Source of the DNA: Pegea sp. RAD2-039
Lineage: Eukaryota; Chordata; Thaliacea; Salpida; Salpidae
DNA length: 64,000 nucleotides
Assembly (NCBI GenBank): GCA_034620365.1
Contig: JAQGEQ010000179.1
Span: forward strand, 806,001-870,000
Direction of reading: 5' to 3'
Numbering within the stretch: position 1 is the first letter of the stretch; every line of letters begins with the position of its first letter. The position numbers and the translations under genes were made by a program. The notes beneath the pieces were generated by a model, which had not been told where the DNA came from, did no database searches, and saw only the letters and a program-made list of their open reading frames with translations. Of the stretch, positions 49,376 to 62,218 are shown in pieces.

Positions 49376-50802
49376 TATTTTCTTGCTAAATGTTAGTCTC
49401 TAACAATCGAACACCAGAATCTTTTTGTCCAATTAGTATTTACTAAAAAGTTTCTTTTTAACTTCAAATTTACTAAAAAATATTCTTTTCAAAATCTTAA
49501 TAAAAACTCCTCCAGAAATATTAAAAGAAATTCTATAGTTAATGTTGCAAGTGATAAAAAGGTTTAACACGAAATTAAAGCTGCAGATGTAATGTACAAG
49601 TTGTGAAGTAATTTTGAAGATGTTGGATGTGTTTAGAGTTGAAGAATTTTTCACATCAAATTCAGTTTAACAAAAAGTTCTAAAAAAATAAATTAACATA
49701 AAGAAATTCATTAGAATTAATTTTGTCACCACTAATATTTCGAATTATTAAAATTGTTTTGATCAAAAAAATATTCATCATTCTCGCGGTCATTCAACTA
49801 ACTCTTTTGAAATTGTAAAAACATCTAACAAAACTTTTTTGTGACTTTTTAGAAGTCTCTGGAATTACTTAAGAAACTAATTTGCTATTTTCAGAGGTGT
49901 CTTCACATTGAAAGAAATTGAATATTTGAAAATCGTCAAATTATCTGGTAACTTAAAATATACATTTTCTTTTGAAAAGTTTTTCTAACTCTGCAAGTCA
50001 CTAAGTTGATATAGCTGAAATATCTGCAGAGCATAAATGTTTTTTAAAATAGAAGTTTATGGATAAAGTTTAAATTTTGTTATAAATGGTGGTTTGTAGA
50101 AAACAATTTAAAGCTAGGTTGAATTTAAGCCAACTTTTCTTATAATCGACTTTTTTGAGGAAAAAAAAGTTATAAAAATCTTCTCAAAGTCAAATTGAAA
50201 GTTATTCGAAGACAATTCAGTTACCTAAAAGATTTTAGAAAAAAGCCAAAAAAAAAACAGTTCAGAATGTTTCTATCTTTGTACATGTTCACAAGATGTT
50301 TATGAAAAATCATAACTAATTGTAATAAACTCTGTGGTGGTTGAGCATGCTATTGCAGAGAATATTCACATTTTGTATTTTACAATTAATTTATTTTCTA
50401 TAAAACACAGATTTTTGAAGCAAGTTTTCAAGAAACTTAAATATAATGAATTGATTCAATAATTAAAGTTTAACTAAATCATAAAAACTTATTTTATTTC
50501 AAGTTTTAGAAAAATTTCAACCTGCTAACTTATGTTGAAAACTTCATATAACAACCTTAGAATGTAAGTTATATTAAATCAAGTTATTTTATTGAAGAAC
50601 AGTTTAGAATTTACAAAAGATAACTTTGTTAGAAAGTTTGATTTTTCAAATGATTATTTAAAAATATTTTCAACAAGTATAGTACCCTATCTACAAATAA
50701 AAACTTAAATCAAACAATAAATTAACTTTTTAAACACAAAAAGTGATCAGATAAATTTTAGAAGAAATTAAATATTTCAATCATTAAAAGGTAATTTAAC
50801 TT
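49376..50802. other. Intergenic, 3' of pyridoxal kinase
   Basis: AT-rich, with short open frames lacking family features. Nothing supported. Confidence 0.45.
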
Positions 50803-52673
50803 TTAGGAAATGATAGAAGCTTCTATACACATTTGAGGAGTTTCGATATCTCGCTTGCTTTGAACTAAACGTAATTCTAGTTCACAGAATGTTGGAGTCT
50901 TCCCGTCTTTAATTTCTTCTATAAAATAAATAATTGAAAAAAATTTGAGCAAATTCAAACTACCTTCAGCTGCTAATTGAGTTCTTGTTAATATTGCTTG
51001 CATGGTTGAAATAACTTTCTCCATCGCCAGCTTCAAATCATCAGGGTGACGATCAGTCCAAGCAAGTAACAAAGCAGCGAATAGGTCGCCTGTACCGACA
51101 AAAGCTTTTCCAATCAGAGGCATTTCAATTCGTATCACTTGATAACAACCATCACCTATTTTTTAACTACCAGAAGTTAAAAACTTTGTAGTTTGTTTGA
51201 AAACTTACAAGTTGATTTACTTCCATAACTAACAAGAGATTTATTCGATTTTCCAAGATTGGAGCTACTAATGACAACGGTTTTGGGACCTACACTATGA
51301 AGTTGCTTAATTGCGGTTAAAGCTTCTTCTTCTGAATTAATTTTCATTCCTATAAAGCAACTTTTGTTGAAGTGAAAATTTGAGATTGAACTTTTGTTAC
51401 CAGTTAGTAATTCGGCTTCAAATTGATTTGGGGTAAGAATGTTTGCAATAGGAACAACTTGATCTCGATAAACAGGAAGAAGCTCTTCAGGAACATACAT
51501 AGCTCCTTTACCATTCCAAGTATCCCCCATTACAGGATCACAAACTGAAAATATTTGAAGAATCAATTTACGCTACTATCAAAGTTTATCTAAGTTTGAT
51601 GTTGGACGAGGAGTTTTTACTAGTCAAGGTGCAGAATATTAATGTTTTTATTACACTTTTGTGTTTTACTTTGAATTGGAATAAAAGTTTTTATTGATGC
51701 TGAAATATTTGGAATGAATTCAAAGTAACCAAAGATTATTTTTGTGTTTTGTTTAACTTGTTTTTATATTTTTAACATAAAGCCTTTGATCTTTTAGCTT
51801 TTTTGTTTATTTGTAAATTTTTTCAAATTATAAAAGTTTTCTGTTGAGAATATCAATCATTAAAACGTATATCAAATGTTTTTTAAGTTTCTAATGCTTA
51901 GATTTAAACTTTGTTGTTAGTATCAATCATAAAACGTAAATTTTACCATATACAAGATTTGGATTAACTTGTTTCAATTCTTTTATTATTTCTACCATTT
52001 TTTCCAACATTCTTTTATCACGACAATAACCTACAATTGTAAGAAGTTTGTGAAAATATGTTTAAAAACGTTTTTAAAAAGTAGTTAATAATTGACAATA
52101 AAAAGTTACTGATTGTCTATCAAATTAGAACTAAATAAAATTTGAATAGCTATTATAAAAAAATGTCTTCAAAAGAAGTTCATTTTCAAATTGAAATAAT
52201 CTTTTTTAGAAAGATATAAGATTTAAAATTCTTTGAAAAATAAACTTAAAATATTCTAAAAAGTTTCGAGCAGAAAACGCAGAAAAAAAAATTGAGTTTA
52301 TATGCTTCCAACATTCAAATACCTGTTAAAACATAATCATAAAAAATAACTTTATTCTTCTTTAAAGTTTCAAATAGTTCTTCTACCTCATCAGATCCTA
52401 TAATTTGACCTTTCCAATTAGGGTAACCAGTGTGGTTAGAAAATTGAACAGAATTTATAAAATCTACTTCAAAATCCAATAACTGAAAACAAATAATAAA
52501 ATAAACAAAAAATTTCATTTTTATATGAACTTAGAAATTTCATTTTTATTTTACTAAATTCAAACAAGTGGAAATATAGGAAGCACCTGTAAGGGAAAAA
52601 CAGCTGACCGATTACCAACGTACCCTCTTACAACATGACTCTGAATGGATAATACTCTTTTTAGGGATGCCAT
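50803..52673 (-). CDS. PDXK: Pyridoxal kinase
   Basis: Seven coding exons in order: 52673-52587, 52482-52323, 52030-51947, 51544-51401, 51349-51209, 51155-50964, 50918-50803; phases agree, 307 residues (human 312). It phosphorylates pyridoxal, pyridoxine and pyridoxamine to make PLP. Marks: [20 protein letters not shown] at the start, [35 protein letters not shown], the substrate and metal region [21 protein letters not shown], the catalytic GTGD (Asp as general base) in [16 protein letters not shown], and the C-terminal [13 protein letters not shown] noncoding first exon probably lies near 53372-53390. Confidence 0.93.
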
Positions 52674-53371
52674 TTGATTTTATAAGCTATAAAACAAATT
52701 TAAATAATTTATCAAAAGTAAATTGAATGAAATTTTTTAATAAAAAATACTCATCAATAATTAATTTTTCATATTTTATGTTTTCACTTTAATTTATTTA
52801 AGTTATTCAATAGCACTTTATAAGTTAATTCTTTAGAATAAGTAACTGTAATAATAAATTACTAATACTATTAACAACATGAACGAAAATCTGCTTATAT
52901 TTTGTTATTTATAAAGATATAAAGATTTTTAAAACAGAACTCTAAATTGCCTAATGAAAAATAAATTCAATTTTTTGATTAACTTACAAAAATATTTTAC
53001 AAAATAAACTAAAAATCAATTATAGAATAGAAAAATATTCAACTTATAATTACTATTATATAATCAGTAAATAAATATGTAAATTATTAATTAGGTAAAC
53101 ACTACCAACTTAAATATTATTTGAAAATATTTTTAAATTCAATTTTGTGTAAAACGTAAAGAAACTTTTAGAAATGAAAAATTAAAATATTTTTTTTAAT
53201 AATTTCAAATAAACTTAATTTTTAATTAAAAACTGCTAAAAATCAAAATTAAGCAACATCTTATAGGATATGTTTAAGATTAATAATATGGTTTTAACAG
53301 CTAATCAAAATTTACTACGAAAAAAATATTAAATAAGTAGCTACAAGATATTTTTGAATTTGAAAACTTAC
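52674..53371. other. Probable first intron of pyridoxal kinase
   Basis: A good donor (CCT/GTAAGTTTTC on the - strand, at 53371) precedes this AT-rich stretch, so it is most likely 5' intron rather than intergenic DNA. No other feature. Confidence 0.4.
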
Positions 53372-53424
53372 AGGCGTATGTCTACACAGAGGACGATTAG
53401 ACTCTCAGATTAGGGGATTTTATA
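53372..53424 (-). promoter_or_regulatory. Candidate PDXK core promoter and noncoding exon
   Basis: On the - strand, TATAAAATCCCC (53424-53413) lies about 30 bp before a short stretch ending in a perfect donor GTAAGT at 53371. The 13-mer TTAGGGGATTTTA (+ strand, 53410-53422) recurs at 63320-63332 upstream of TTC36. Confidence 0.45.
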
Positions 53425-53989
53425 AGCTTAGAAATACTATTTCACGAAAGTGTTATTATCAGACTGTAAATATTGATCACTTTTGAAGAAGTATAGATTT
53501 GAAACATATTTACCTACAATTTCTAACATATACTTTGTTTTCTATTAAAGAAAATATTTTGAATAAAAATTATGTTAAATCTAAGAGATATAAGCAGCTG
53601 TAAAACCTTAAAAAACTTTTGTATAGTCTAGTCGAGAATTTTTTTTTAAATTTAGTTAAATCAAATTTATCTATAAAATGAGAAGTATTAAGTTAAATTT
53701 TAAATTAAGTTATTATTTTCCCCCATTTTTTCGCATAATTAAACAAATTTTAATGATAAACCTTTTTATAAACTTCTAACAAACCTTTTTAGTTTTATTT
53801 TACTACTTCATTTGTTTTGAATAAATTAACATTTTGAAACCAAATATAGCATATATAGTCCGAATAATTCCATAAGCTTTTTATAATAGTTTTACCCAGT
53901 TATTTAGAATTATAGTAGATATCGATCTATCAAAATATAATTTGAAGCTAGTAAAAGAAGTTTTTGATGAATTTTAAGTTTATGTTTAA

Positions 53990-54180
53990 AATGTCCTGCT
54001 TGGTGGCGAAGCGGTTACTACACCTAGCTACAAGGTACATCTAGCTAGGAAGTACCGGGTTCGACCCCAGGTGGAGACATATAAAACTCCTGAGAAAAAC
54101 CATACAAAACTCCTGAGAATGTGTGTTAGTGAGATGTGCTCTCTTTAGGCACCCTCCTTCGCATTTATATATATAAAATA
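53990..54180 (+). mobile_element. tRNA-derived SINE
   Basis: Pol III box A TGGCGAAGCGG (54004-54014) and box B GGTTCGACCCC (54058-54068), 43 bp apart, in a head that resembles a tRNA with a long variable arm. The body follows (ATGTGTGTTAGTG, GCACCCTCCTTCGC) and then an A/T-rich tail. Headless copies occur at 14195-14262, 27786-27885 and perhaps 31061-31092. Not a functional tRNA: the acceptor ends do not pair well. Confidence 0.75.
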
Positions 54181-55340
54181 AAAATAAAATGTTTAAGTAT
54201 TTTGTATATAAAAGAGTAGCTACTAGTATCGAAGCTTTTTAGAGTTTTTAGAAAATTGACCCAAACTTCATTATCAGTTGAAAAACCTTCATAGATTTGT
54301 AGGAGTCGGATATTATTTTTTGTATCCTAACCGAAAAATCGTTTAAATGAGCTTAACGATCGAAAAAAAAGTACATTCAAGCAAACTTGATTTAAACAGT
54401 CGTGAATTATGTCGTAAGGCCAGCAGCTTGATATTTACAAAACTCTTCTACGTAAATACCAAACCTCACAGATTTTAATTCCAACGAATTTAAATTTTAA
54501 GATGACGTCAAAAGAGCTTAGAAAAGTTGATCTTTAAAAGCTCTAACCTTTTCTAAAAGCACACTGTTAGAGATCTTCAAGTTTTAGTAACACATGTGTG
54601 GGTGTATATGATCTTAACAAATAGGTTAAATTTAATTTATATTTCTTTACCTTCAACAAAGTATTGATTATACAAACCAAAACAAGAGATAGATTTCAAC
54701 AAAGTTGATATTTTGTGTAAAAAACTTTAAAATAGTCATCATCAAAAGCTGATTAAACAAACAACTAAATGTTGAAGAATTTGTAGAACAAAGTCGAAAT
54801 TAAGGATTGGTCGGAATTTTTTGTGTCTCCGTGTCTATGACTTCCTACCAATTGTTTAACTGATGATGAATAAAAACTTTTTCCCATTTATAATTTTTCA
54901 AAACTATTGAGATGATTTTAAAATATTTTTGAAACAATCTTTAGAAATATTCAGAATTTCAATTTATAAACACTTTTATTTGATAGAAGTAAATATTTCA
55001 AGCAATTACTAAATAGTAAAAAATTGAAGAAATCTTATTTAAAAAATTGCTGAAAATAAAATAAGAAATACCTACTAAAATCTGATGAGCATACTTTATT
55101 TTAAAGAACTATATTTAAAATGAAAGAAAAACTAATGATAAATATTAATCTGTAAATAAAATAAATTGTGAAAGAAGAAAATTTAAGATTTGGCCACTAT
55201 TTAGAACCTTTCAATTAATTAATGATTTTATAAAAAAACAAACAGATTAAAGAATGGAATGATTTGCATAAGAAATTAAGATGGAATTAGATCACAGTAT
55301 TTGAGATAATTAAAACATTAGCAACCTCAGAAAGTTCTTG
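54181..55340. other. Intergenic between SINE and ABHD4-like gene
   Basis: AT-rich; one TGACGTCA at 54503-54510. No gene seen. Confidence 0.4.
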
Positions 55341-57701
55341 TCATTGATCTACATCAGAACAAACTTGATTGACTATTTCATGAAATTTAGCAGGCTGGTC
55401 GGCATAAACATGATGAGCAGCACCTTTGATCACCTACAAACAAATTGCAGAGTACAAATCGAATAATGAAACTGTCAACCACCACTCACAAACACTTTTA
55501 CTATATGATGTGGAAGGTTTCGTTCCGTTTCGTAACCGGCACCTTCTCCGATCCAAGAATGTTCTCCGTAGATGAATGTTATAGGAATACTAGCATCCAG
55601 ATCACCTACAAACCTCTTAAATCAACACAAACAACGACTTCCTGATCGACCGACTCACTGATCCTGCTCAGCATCGGATTAAGAGGAAAGAGTGCATGTT
55701 CAGTTAAAGATCTAAATCCCTCTTCACCACTGAAATAAAAATGATCAAAAACTCATCTTTATCCGATCATTCTACCTCGGACTTGCTGCGTTACAATGAT
55801 AGATGTAGTTGTGCACCGCGTGTTTGTCTTGTGACGTCACAGCGTTATACCGTTGTCTGAAATCAGCTCGACTTTTACGAACAAGTCGAGGACCTGAAAT
55901 TATCAAAATATTTTCATTTCTTTGTATGACTTGAAACCGAACTTTTGTTCAAATTCGATTCTTCAAATCTATTTTCTATCAATAACTTTCAGATTAAATT
56001 TAAAAAAAAAAACGATTTTAGTTCAAACAAGAAGATGGTGACTGACCGTATGGGCCCGCCCCTCTTACGACAAATAGCGGGTTACATCCGCAACAAGAAA
56101 AGAGCGCTAAAATAAATCGTATGTAACAAGGAAATTCTTGAACACGTTCTGAGAAGCCTTCAAAACCCCAAGGATCCACTAGAAGAAGTGATCTAACTCT
56201 AAAAAGATCATTTTAAAGATTAAAATTTCCAGATAAAGTAGTTACCTATTAGGGTATTTCAAAGCGTAACTCGCAGCTAGATATCCTCCAAAACTATGTC
56301 CTAACAAGATCATCTCTTTTATCCCTAACGTTTCTCTCCATTCTTCAATAGATGAGATGAATTGTTCTTCTGCTTTTGAAGTTTTTTGACTAAACTTTGG
56401 TCGACTACTTTGACCAAAACCCAACAAGTCAAAGGTGTATAAGGCTCGGTGTTGACTCAACGCATCAAAATTCAAAACCTAAAAAAATTCATGTTGAAAA
56501 AATAAATGTAAAATATTTTGTAGCTAAATTGTAGGGCTCAGTACTTCTTAGAGGAAATAATTTATTCTTCACAGGAGATCAGAAGTAAGAGAGTCATCAC
56601 AGCCCATTGAAGTTGTGCGATTGAATAGATTTATATACCCTTACCTTGCTGAAAATCTCCTGTTTGTGGCCTTTTACATTTATTTCACATATTCTTTATT
56701 TGTGAAATTAAAAAATATTCAATTCTTATTAATATACAGATAAAGTTTATGAATTTTAGTTTAAGCTCAAAACAAAGAAATCAGGTTATGGTCAATTCAA
56801 TTTAATTGAACTTTAACTAAATAAAATTTTAAAATTATTCTAAGGATTTATAAATATGTTTTCACTTAACTAACAACAATTAGAAAATATATAAGAAATA
56901 AGATCAAGTTAGAATAAATTGAATAGTTGATGTAAATGATGGACATTCTTACCCAAAGACCAGTTCCACCACCAAGACCATGGACCATCACTAAAGGTGT
57001 GGTCTCATTCATTCGGTTATTGGCCACAGCAGTCCAAATTTGGTCGCCATTTTTCAGCTTGACAAATCCCTTTTTGATTTCACTTTGAGCTCCTAAAAAT
57101 ATAAACAAATAGAAAGTTATATTTTCAATGTAAGAGAATTAGTTTGCACAAACAAAGGTTAAACAAGAAGTTGGCTGATTGGATCTAGGACCCTGATGTA
57201 TAAAAACTCCTGCGCTAACAAGTCGACGTGGCAACTTTATGCATAGATACTTCACGACTAGCAGCAAGTGCAGAAAACTTTTCCTACAGGTGAATCTTGT
57301 TTAGCTTACAATATGCAAACGCTAATTTTCAAACAATTAATGATGGCTTAAGACTTAAACAGAAATTAAATTAATAAGATGCTAAATTGAAAAAAAATCT
57401 TGCCAATAAAAAGAGAAAAAACTACTTAATCTATATATAAAATTTTTTGAAAAATCCATTTAAAATAATTTATAAAAAGTATTTCTAAACCTTTTAATAA
57501 TCTCTCTTCCGCTTGATAGAGTTTTAAACCAGAAGTGGGAATCCATTTAAGACGAGATAAAGGTCCTTCATCGCTTTCTTCTTCACTAAAAAACAAAAGT
57601 TGTTTAGCAGCAGCAGCAGCAAGTAATTAGGGTTTGAGTTATACTAACATGGATTTGTCTTCGAAAGGAATTGACTTGGACCTTTTTAGAGAATTAGTCA
57701 T
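55341..57701 (-). CDS. ABHD4: ABHD4-like alpha/beta hydrolase
   Basis: Nine exons in coding order: 57701-57649, 57585-57491, 57092-56953, 56478-56246, 56198-56047, 55893-55776, 55729-55659, 55605-55490, 55433-55341; phases agree, 356 residues (human ABHD4 342). ABHD4 acts as an N-acyl phospholipid lysophospholipase. Marks: PLVMVHGLGGG (oxyanion region), FDLLGFGQSSRP, the nucleophile elbow GHSFGGYLA with Ser, LLLVDPWGFEG, NYIYHCNAASPR, FIYGEHSWI, and the HX4D box HHVYAD. The serine separates it from ABHD5/CGI-58, which has Asn there, so it is called ABHD4-like. ABHD4 and ABHD5 split inside vertebrates (recalled), so orthology could be to both. The introns at 56479-56952 and 57093-57490 hold GC-richer repeat-like segments. 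Confidence 0.88.
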
Positions 57702-58374
57702 TGTTATTTAAAGAAATTCAATTTATCTAAAACAGAGGTTTCTACAAATGTTATATTTTCAGTTTATATTAATTAAATGTTTATAAGAATAAAAAAAGTA
57801 AAGATTTTATTAACTATTTGATGAATAAAAAATCTTATAATAGATCATAACAATGAAATTTAGTTGGTTTGTAAATATATAAAAGTTTTTAATGAATAAT
57901 AATTTTGATATTTTAAAAATAGTTTTGCTAGTTTCAAATAATAATTTTCAACAAGAAACTAACAATATAAACATAATGTAAAGGTAGATTGAAATAAGAA
58001 CATAATATCTTATACTAACAGCAACTTCGACTGATATAAAATTGTATCTTTCAGTTAAGCATATATTTGAGACAGAGAAAAAACTCTCAATTAATGTTTG
58101 ATCTGATTCTCGCTTTTTGATCAGAGCTTGTTTAGAAGTTCCAACACTAACAAAACTTTACGATAAATAAGAGAGAAATGCACAAAAAGATATCAGACCT
58201 AACAACACCAGACCAAACTCATTTTATCCAATTTCGCCCATAATTTTACTATAAAAAAGTTTTTTAGAAAGTAAACTAAATAAAAACGAAGTCTAGTAAC
58301 TAGACAAAACTCAAAATAAAATAATTTTTCTAATTTTAATCTTTATGTAAGTCTCATGAAAATTTGAATATAAA
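57702..58374. other. Intergenic, 5' of ABHD4-like gene
   Basis: AT-rich. Presumed promoter region; no defined element. Confidence 0.4.
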
Positions 58375-59600
58375 ATACAATGCTGATAAAAATGACCTGC
58401 TGCAGTCGACAACGGTCATGCTGGTCGTGCTCGAGAGGTGTTGTCGAAAACAAAGCAAAACACAGTAAAATGCAAAAAAAATAGAAAATTTTTTAGAGTT
58501 TCTTTCTTTTCTTTGATGTTGTTCTTTTTCTCTATTTTGTGGAGTAAAGAGCGCCATTTGGAACGATCTGCTGCGGTATCTTCCCAATTGCTAGCATCAA
58601 TGTTGAATGATTTCATATCACACTTACATGTATCCTTAAAGTAAAAACAAGGATAGCCGATGTTACGTTTACCTTTTTATAACTCACCATACGACAGTTT
58701 TATTGGACTCCGCCGGTCTTTCATCCAAGGTACTTGTCCTAGCCAGTGAAGTTTTTGCTGGTTTAGCATGTTTAGGCCAGTGCATTCAAGATTTCCTTGT
58801 TTAAGATCTTTTTCTGCCACGTTAAATGCAACGAAGACAACGAAATAAAAGGTGTTAAGTTTATTTCCGTTAGCCTTCGACAAAATTCAACTTTCGCTGG
58901 CGTATAATAGCGTATTGCAGATACAGATTTTGTAGATGGCGGCCTTGGTTTTGATAGATAACTTAGTAAAGAACTCCCATACCCTAGAGGTGAACCGTGC
59001 AAATGTATTCGATGCTTTACTGGTGCAGCTGTTGACCTTCTATTGATGTCAATAATGTTATTTTTGGCCCGAGATAGACACAATTATCCTTGGCTGTTGA
59101 AGACTAACACCTTGGGTAGAACTTTTGTCATTTTTTGGCTGGTTTTCATTGAAAAGTCCATACTGAAAATGCAGATGAAAATTGATCCATCAGAATCTCT
59201 TTTGCTGAATATGCAACAATCGCAGTGTCATCAGCAAAAAGTAGGTCTCTTAGGATAATCTTTTAAACACAATGCAGTAAAGAGAGTTCCGTCAGAAATT
59301 TAATGAAGATAAACCTTCAGTGGATAGATTCTTGCAGAAGACGCATGTTCTAGCAACATCGAGAAGAAAATCTCAAAGAGGCTAGGACACATCTCTATTT
59401 ACTCCGTTTTTGATGATAAATGATTCAGAGCACCCTTAGCATACTGGACTGTTGCCTTAGTATTTAAAGATGTTAAAGGCTTGATGGACAGCCAATCTTC
59501 AATAGAATCGAGAGCAGACCTTCCATACTGAGAGTCAAGAGTTTTGGTGAATCAAGGTGATATACAAAGGCCTATATTGTTCTTTGCATTTTTTCTGTAG
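58375..59600 (-). mobile_element. LINE-A relic, longer copy
   Basis: The - strand carries decayed RT text: a segment related to AFDSIEDWLS near 59500, SPLGYG near 58990, QQKLHWLGQVPWMKD near 58760, and SNWEDTAADRSKWRSLLH at about 58590-58540. It then ends in the stretch shared with 46350-46410. Multiple stops. It fills much of the space between ABHD4-like and TTC36. Confidence 0.7.
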
Positions 59601-59934
59601 TTAACATATAGAAAATTAATCATGTTGATGCTAAAGCGTTTTGATGTGAAACTGCATTATGACTCAGGATATAATCTTTTTCTTAAAATAAACCTTCATA
59701 ACAAAATCAAAACAATTTTTGTAAAATGATTTATATATATATTTGATGAGCGCAATTTAAAAACTAAGATTTTATTAGACATTTAAAAACTAACAGAAAA
59801 TATATTTGTGAAAATATTCTTAAATATAACATATGATATATTAGACAAAACAGTTTGTGTATAATTTTTTACAGCAATTTGAAGCAGCAGAAATATAAAA
59901 AACAGCAAATAAATATGAAAAAGACATTATTCTA

Positions 59935-62218
59935 CTAATTGTTAGCAGCTGAGAGATCTTTGAAAGCTTGTGAAAGCATTCTATTACAAAGAGCAGCGTA
60001 AGGATTGAACTGAACAACCTGTAAATAAATCTTGATTATTCAAAATGTGAAGTTGGTAAACACAATTTTAAAATATTTTGTCAACACCATAAATAAAAAA
60101 ATAACTGAATATGCCATTGACAATAGGATAAAGTGAAGAAAGCAACAAGATTAAAGATCTTCTTTTAATAAAAAAAATAATAAATCAACAATATGATTAA
60201 GATAATTGGCACCTTTTTATTATAATAAATAAATAAGTAATGAATTATAAACAACTTGGAGTTTAAATAGCGTCTGTTGGATAAAAGTGATGTTGAACTA
60301 TTTTTTTTTCTTTTGTTATTAAACAGTTACCACACAATAGCAATCATCTAATCTATTATCATCAATTATTCAAACTGAGCGATTAGCACTTGATGTAATA
60401 ACTTCTGCATTTCAACTAAAACAAAGATAGTCAAAAGAACTAATATCAGAAAACAAAAATATTATCTTATCAACGTAATTTGTCAAACATAAAACTGAAT
60501 TCTATGTGATAATAGCTCATAAGAATTTATCCTATATATATTCAATTAAAGGTAACCTGTTTTTTAGCAAATGAATTTCCCAGACTAGCTGCTTCTTTAA
60601 ATATCTCATATGACTCTTCATCTTTACCCTGCATCTTGAGAATTGTGGCTTTTTGTGTCAATGCAAATGAAGCCACTGTTCCTTTTCCTTCACAGAGTTT
60701 GATTGCCATCTCCAAGTCATTCATGGCATCTATCAAAACGTTTTTAAAAGGTGAAAGCGAATCCAATCACATAATAAAAGAAGTTAAAGATATTTTGATA
60801 ATAATAAATATTTGTTAATTAAAAGATAAACTAATAGCAAACTGAAAGTTAAAAAATGCAAAAATTGTTTCTCTGAAATCTTCTATTCATACAAACCGTC
60901 AGTTCTATTCATCAACCTCATCAATTGAGCTCGATTATTATAACCAGAAGCCCTGTCAGGTAATATTGATACAGCTTGATTTAAAAGTACTAACGCTTCT
61001 TCTAATTGTCCCTTTTCAGCCAATAACACCCCTTGCTTCTCTAAACTTTTGACTTCTGCTAACGTTTCTGAGTCCAATGCTTGCTTTTGTGGCTCACCTA
61101 AAAATGTATTTTATATATAGTGATGTATGTTTGCTAAATGTGAAATATTTAAATTTGTAGAAAAATAGAAATTCATATTTAATTAATTAAAAAACAAACA
61201 ATTATTATAAACTCTACAATTTATAAATCAAGAAATACTCGAAAATGAGTGATTATGAAATTATTTTTATTATTTAATGAAAGTGATGTATTATATTCAT
61301 AATTTGTTTATTTATTCACCACAAGGCTACAGAAAACATACTATATAGACCCTAAAGTAAACACAAAACATTATGGTAGAAAAGGGAAATTAAAAGGTTT
61401 TAAGTACCACAGTTTGGCATAATTAATGTAGAAAAAATAGGAACACTGCAGAGGCATAAGTATAATAAATTAGAAATTAAAAATATAAAGTAATGGAGAA
61501 AATGACAGCATAATATACAACTTTAAAAACTTAAAGAAATTAATCAAATCAAACTTTTTGAAGAAATTTTAAAAGAAGCGACACAATTTGATATAATGAC
61601 GGAATCAAGAAAAAGATTTCAAATTATGGTTACCCTGTTGAAAAAAAACAGGTAAGACAGTCTATTGTATGTTACTAAAGTTTTAATTAGATTCATTTTA
61701 AACAACAAAAATCACTAAAATTAAGATTAGAAAGAATTCATTAAAAATTTTAAACAATTATAAGAGGTTAGAGATTAGTTATAGATATAGCAAGAATTTA
61801 ATATTAAGCTATGAAAGATGGTCCTTATATGAAGAAAAGGGTAAGCCACATGTAAAGAAAGCTTTCCTAGTAAATCATTTTTGAGTTAACTCAAACTCAA
61901 GAATTTTTCTTTAAGGAAAGAACTCTATAGTGAGGAATTAAATTTCAACTTGAGCCAGATACATGTGCTAAAATTCAACCATCTTAAATTGTTAGCTCAA
62001 TTTTACTCAACTTTTCAAATATATAAATGATTAAAACATAACAAAGATAAAATTTTAGTTTAAAAAATTTAATTTTCTTAAAGGCATATCTTGCTTATTT
62101 AATATTTTTGATTTTTTATTAGTTTACTTTTTGTCTTTTCTTCTTTTTCCCAAGGTGTTCCAGGATTTAAAATCAAATTTAAAACAATTTCATCATTTTG
62201 TGTTATGTTTGATTCCAT
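59935..62218 (-). CDS. TTC36: Tetratricopeptide repeat protein 36
   Basis: Exons in coding order: 62218-62128, 61097-60897, 60729-60557, 60018-59935; phases agree, 182 residues (human 189). TTC36 is a small three-TPR protein; a role with HSP70 has been proposed in vertebrates. Marks: ILNPGTPW near residue 20, LEKQGVLLAEKGQLEEAL (TPR1), a middle block with SILPDRASGYNNRAQLMRL (TPR2), the segment DLEMAIKLCEGKG then ATILKMQGKDEESYEIF (TPR3), and the C-terminal NPYAALCNRML, which is typical of the family. The first exon is supported by its match to the family's N-terminus. A candidate core promoter lies at 63320. Confidence 0.88.

Noticed and set aside
53995..54080. Functional tRNA gene
   Set aside because: Pol III boxes are present, but the ends do not form an acceptor stem and the unit continues into a SINE body and tail found elsewhere.
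57607..57621. CAG trinucleotide run in an ABHD4-like intron
   Set aside because: Only five units; ordinary microsatellite.
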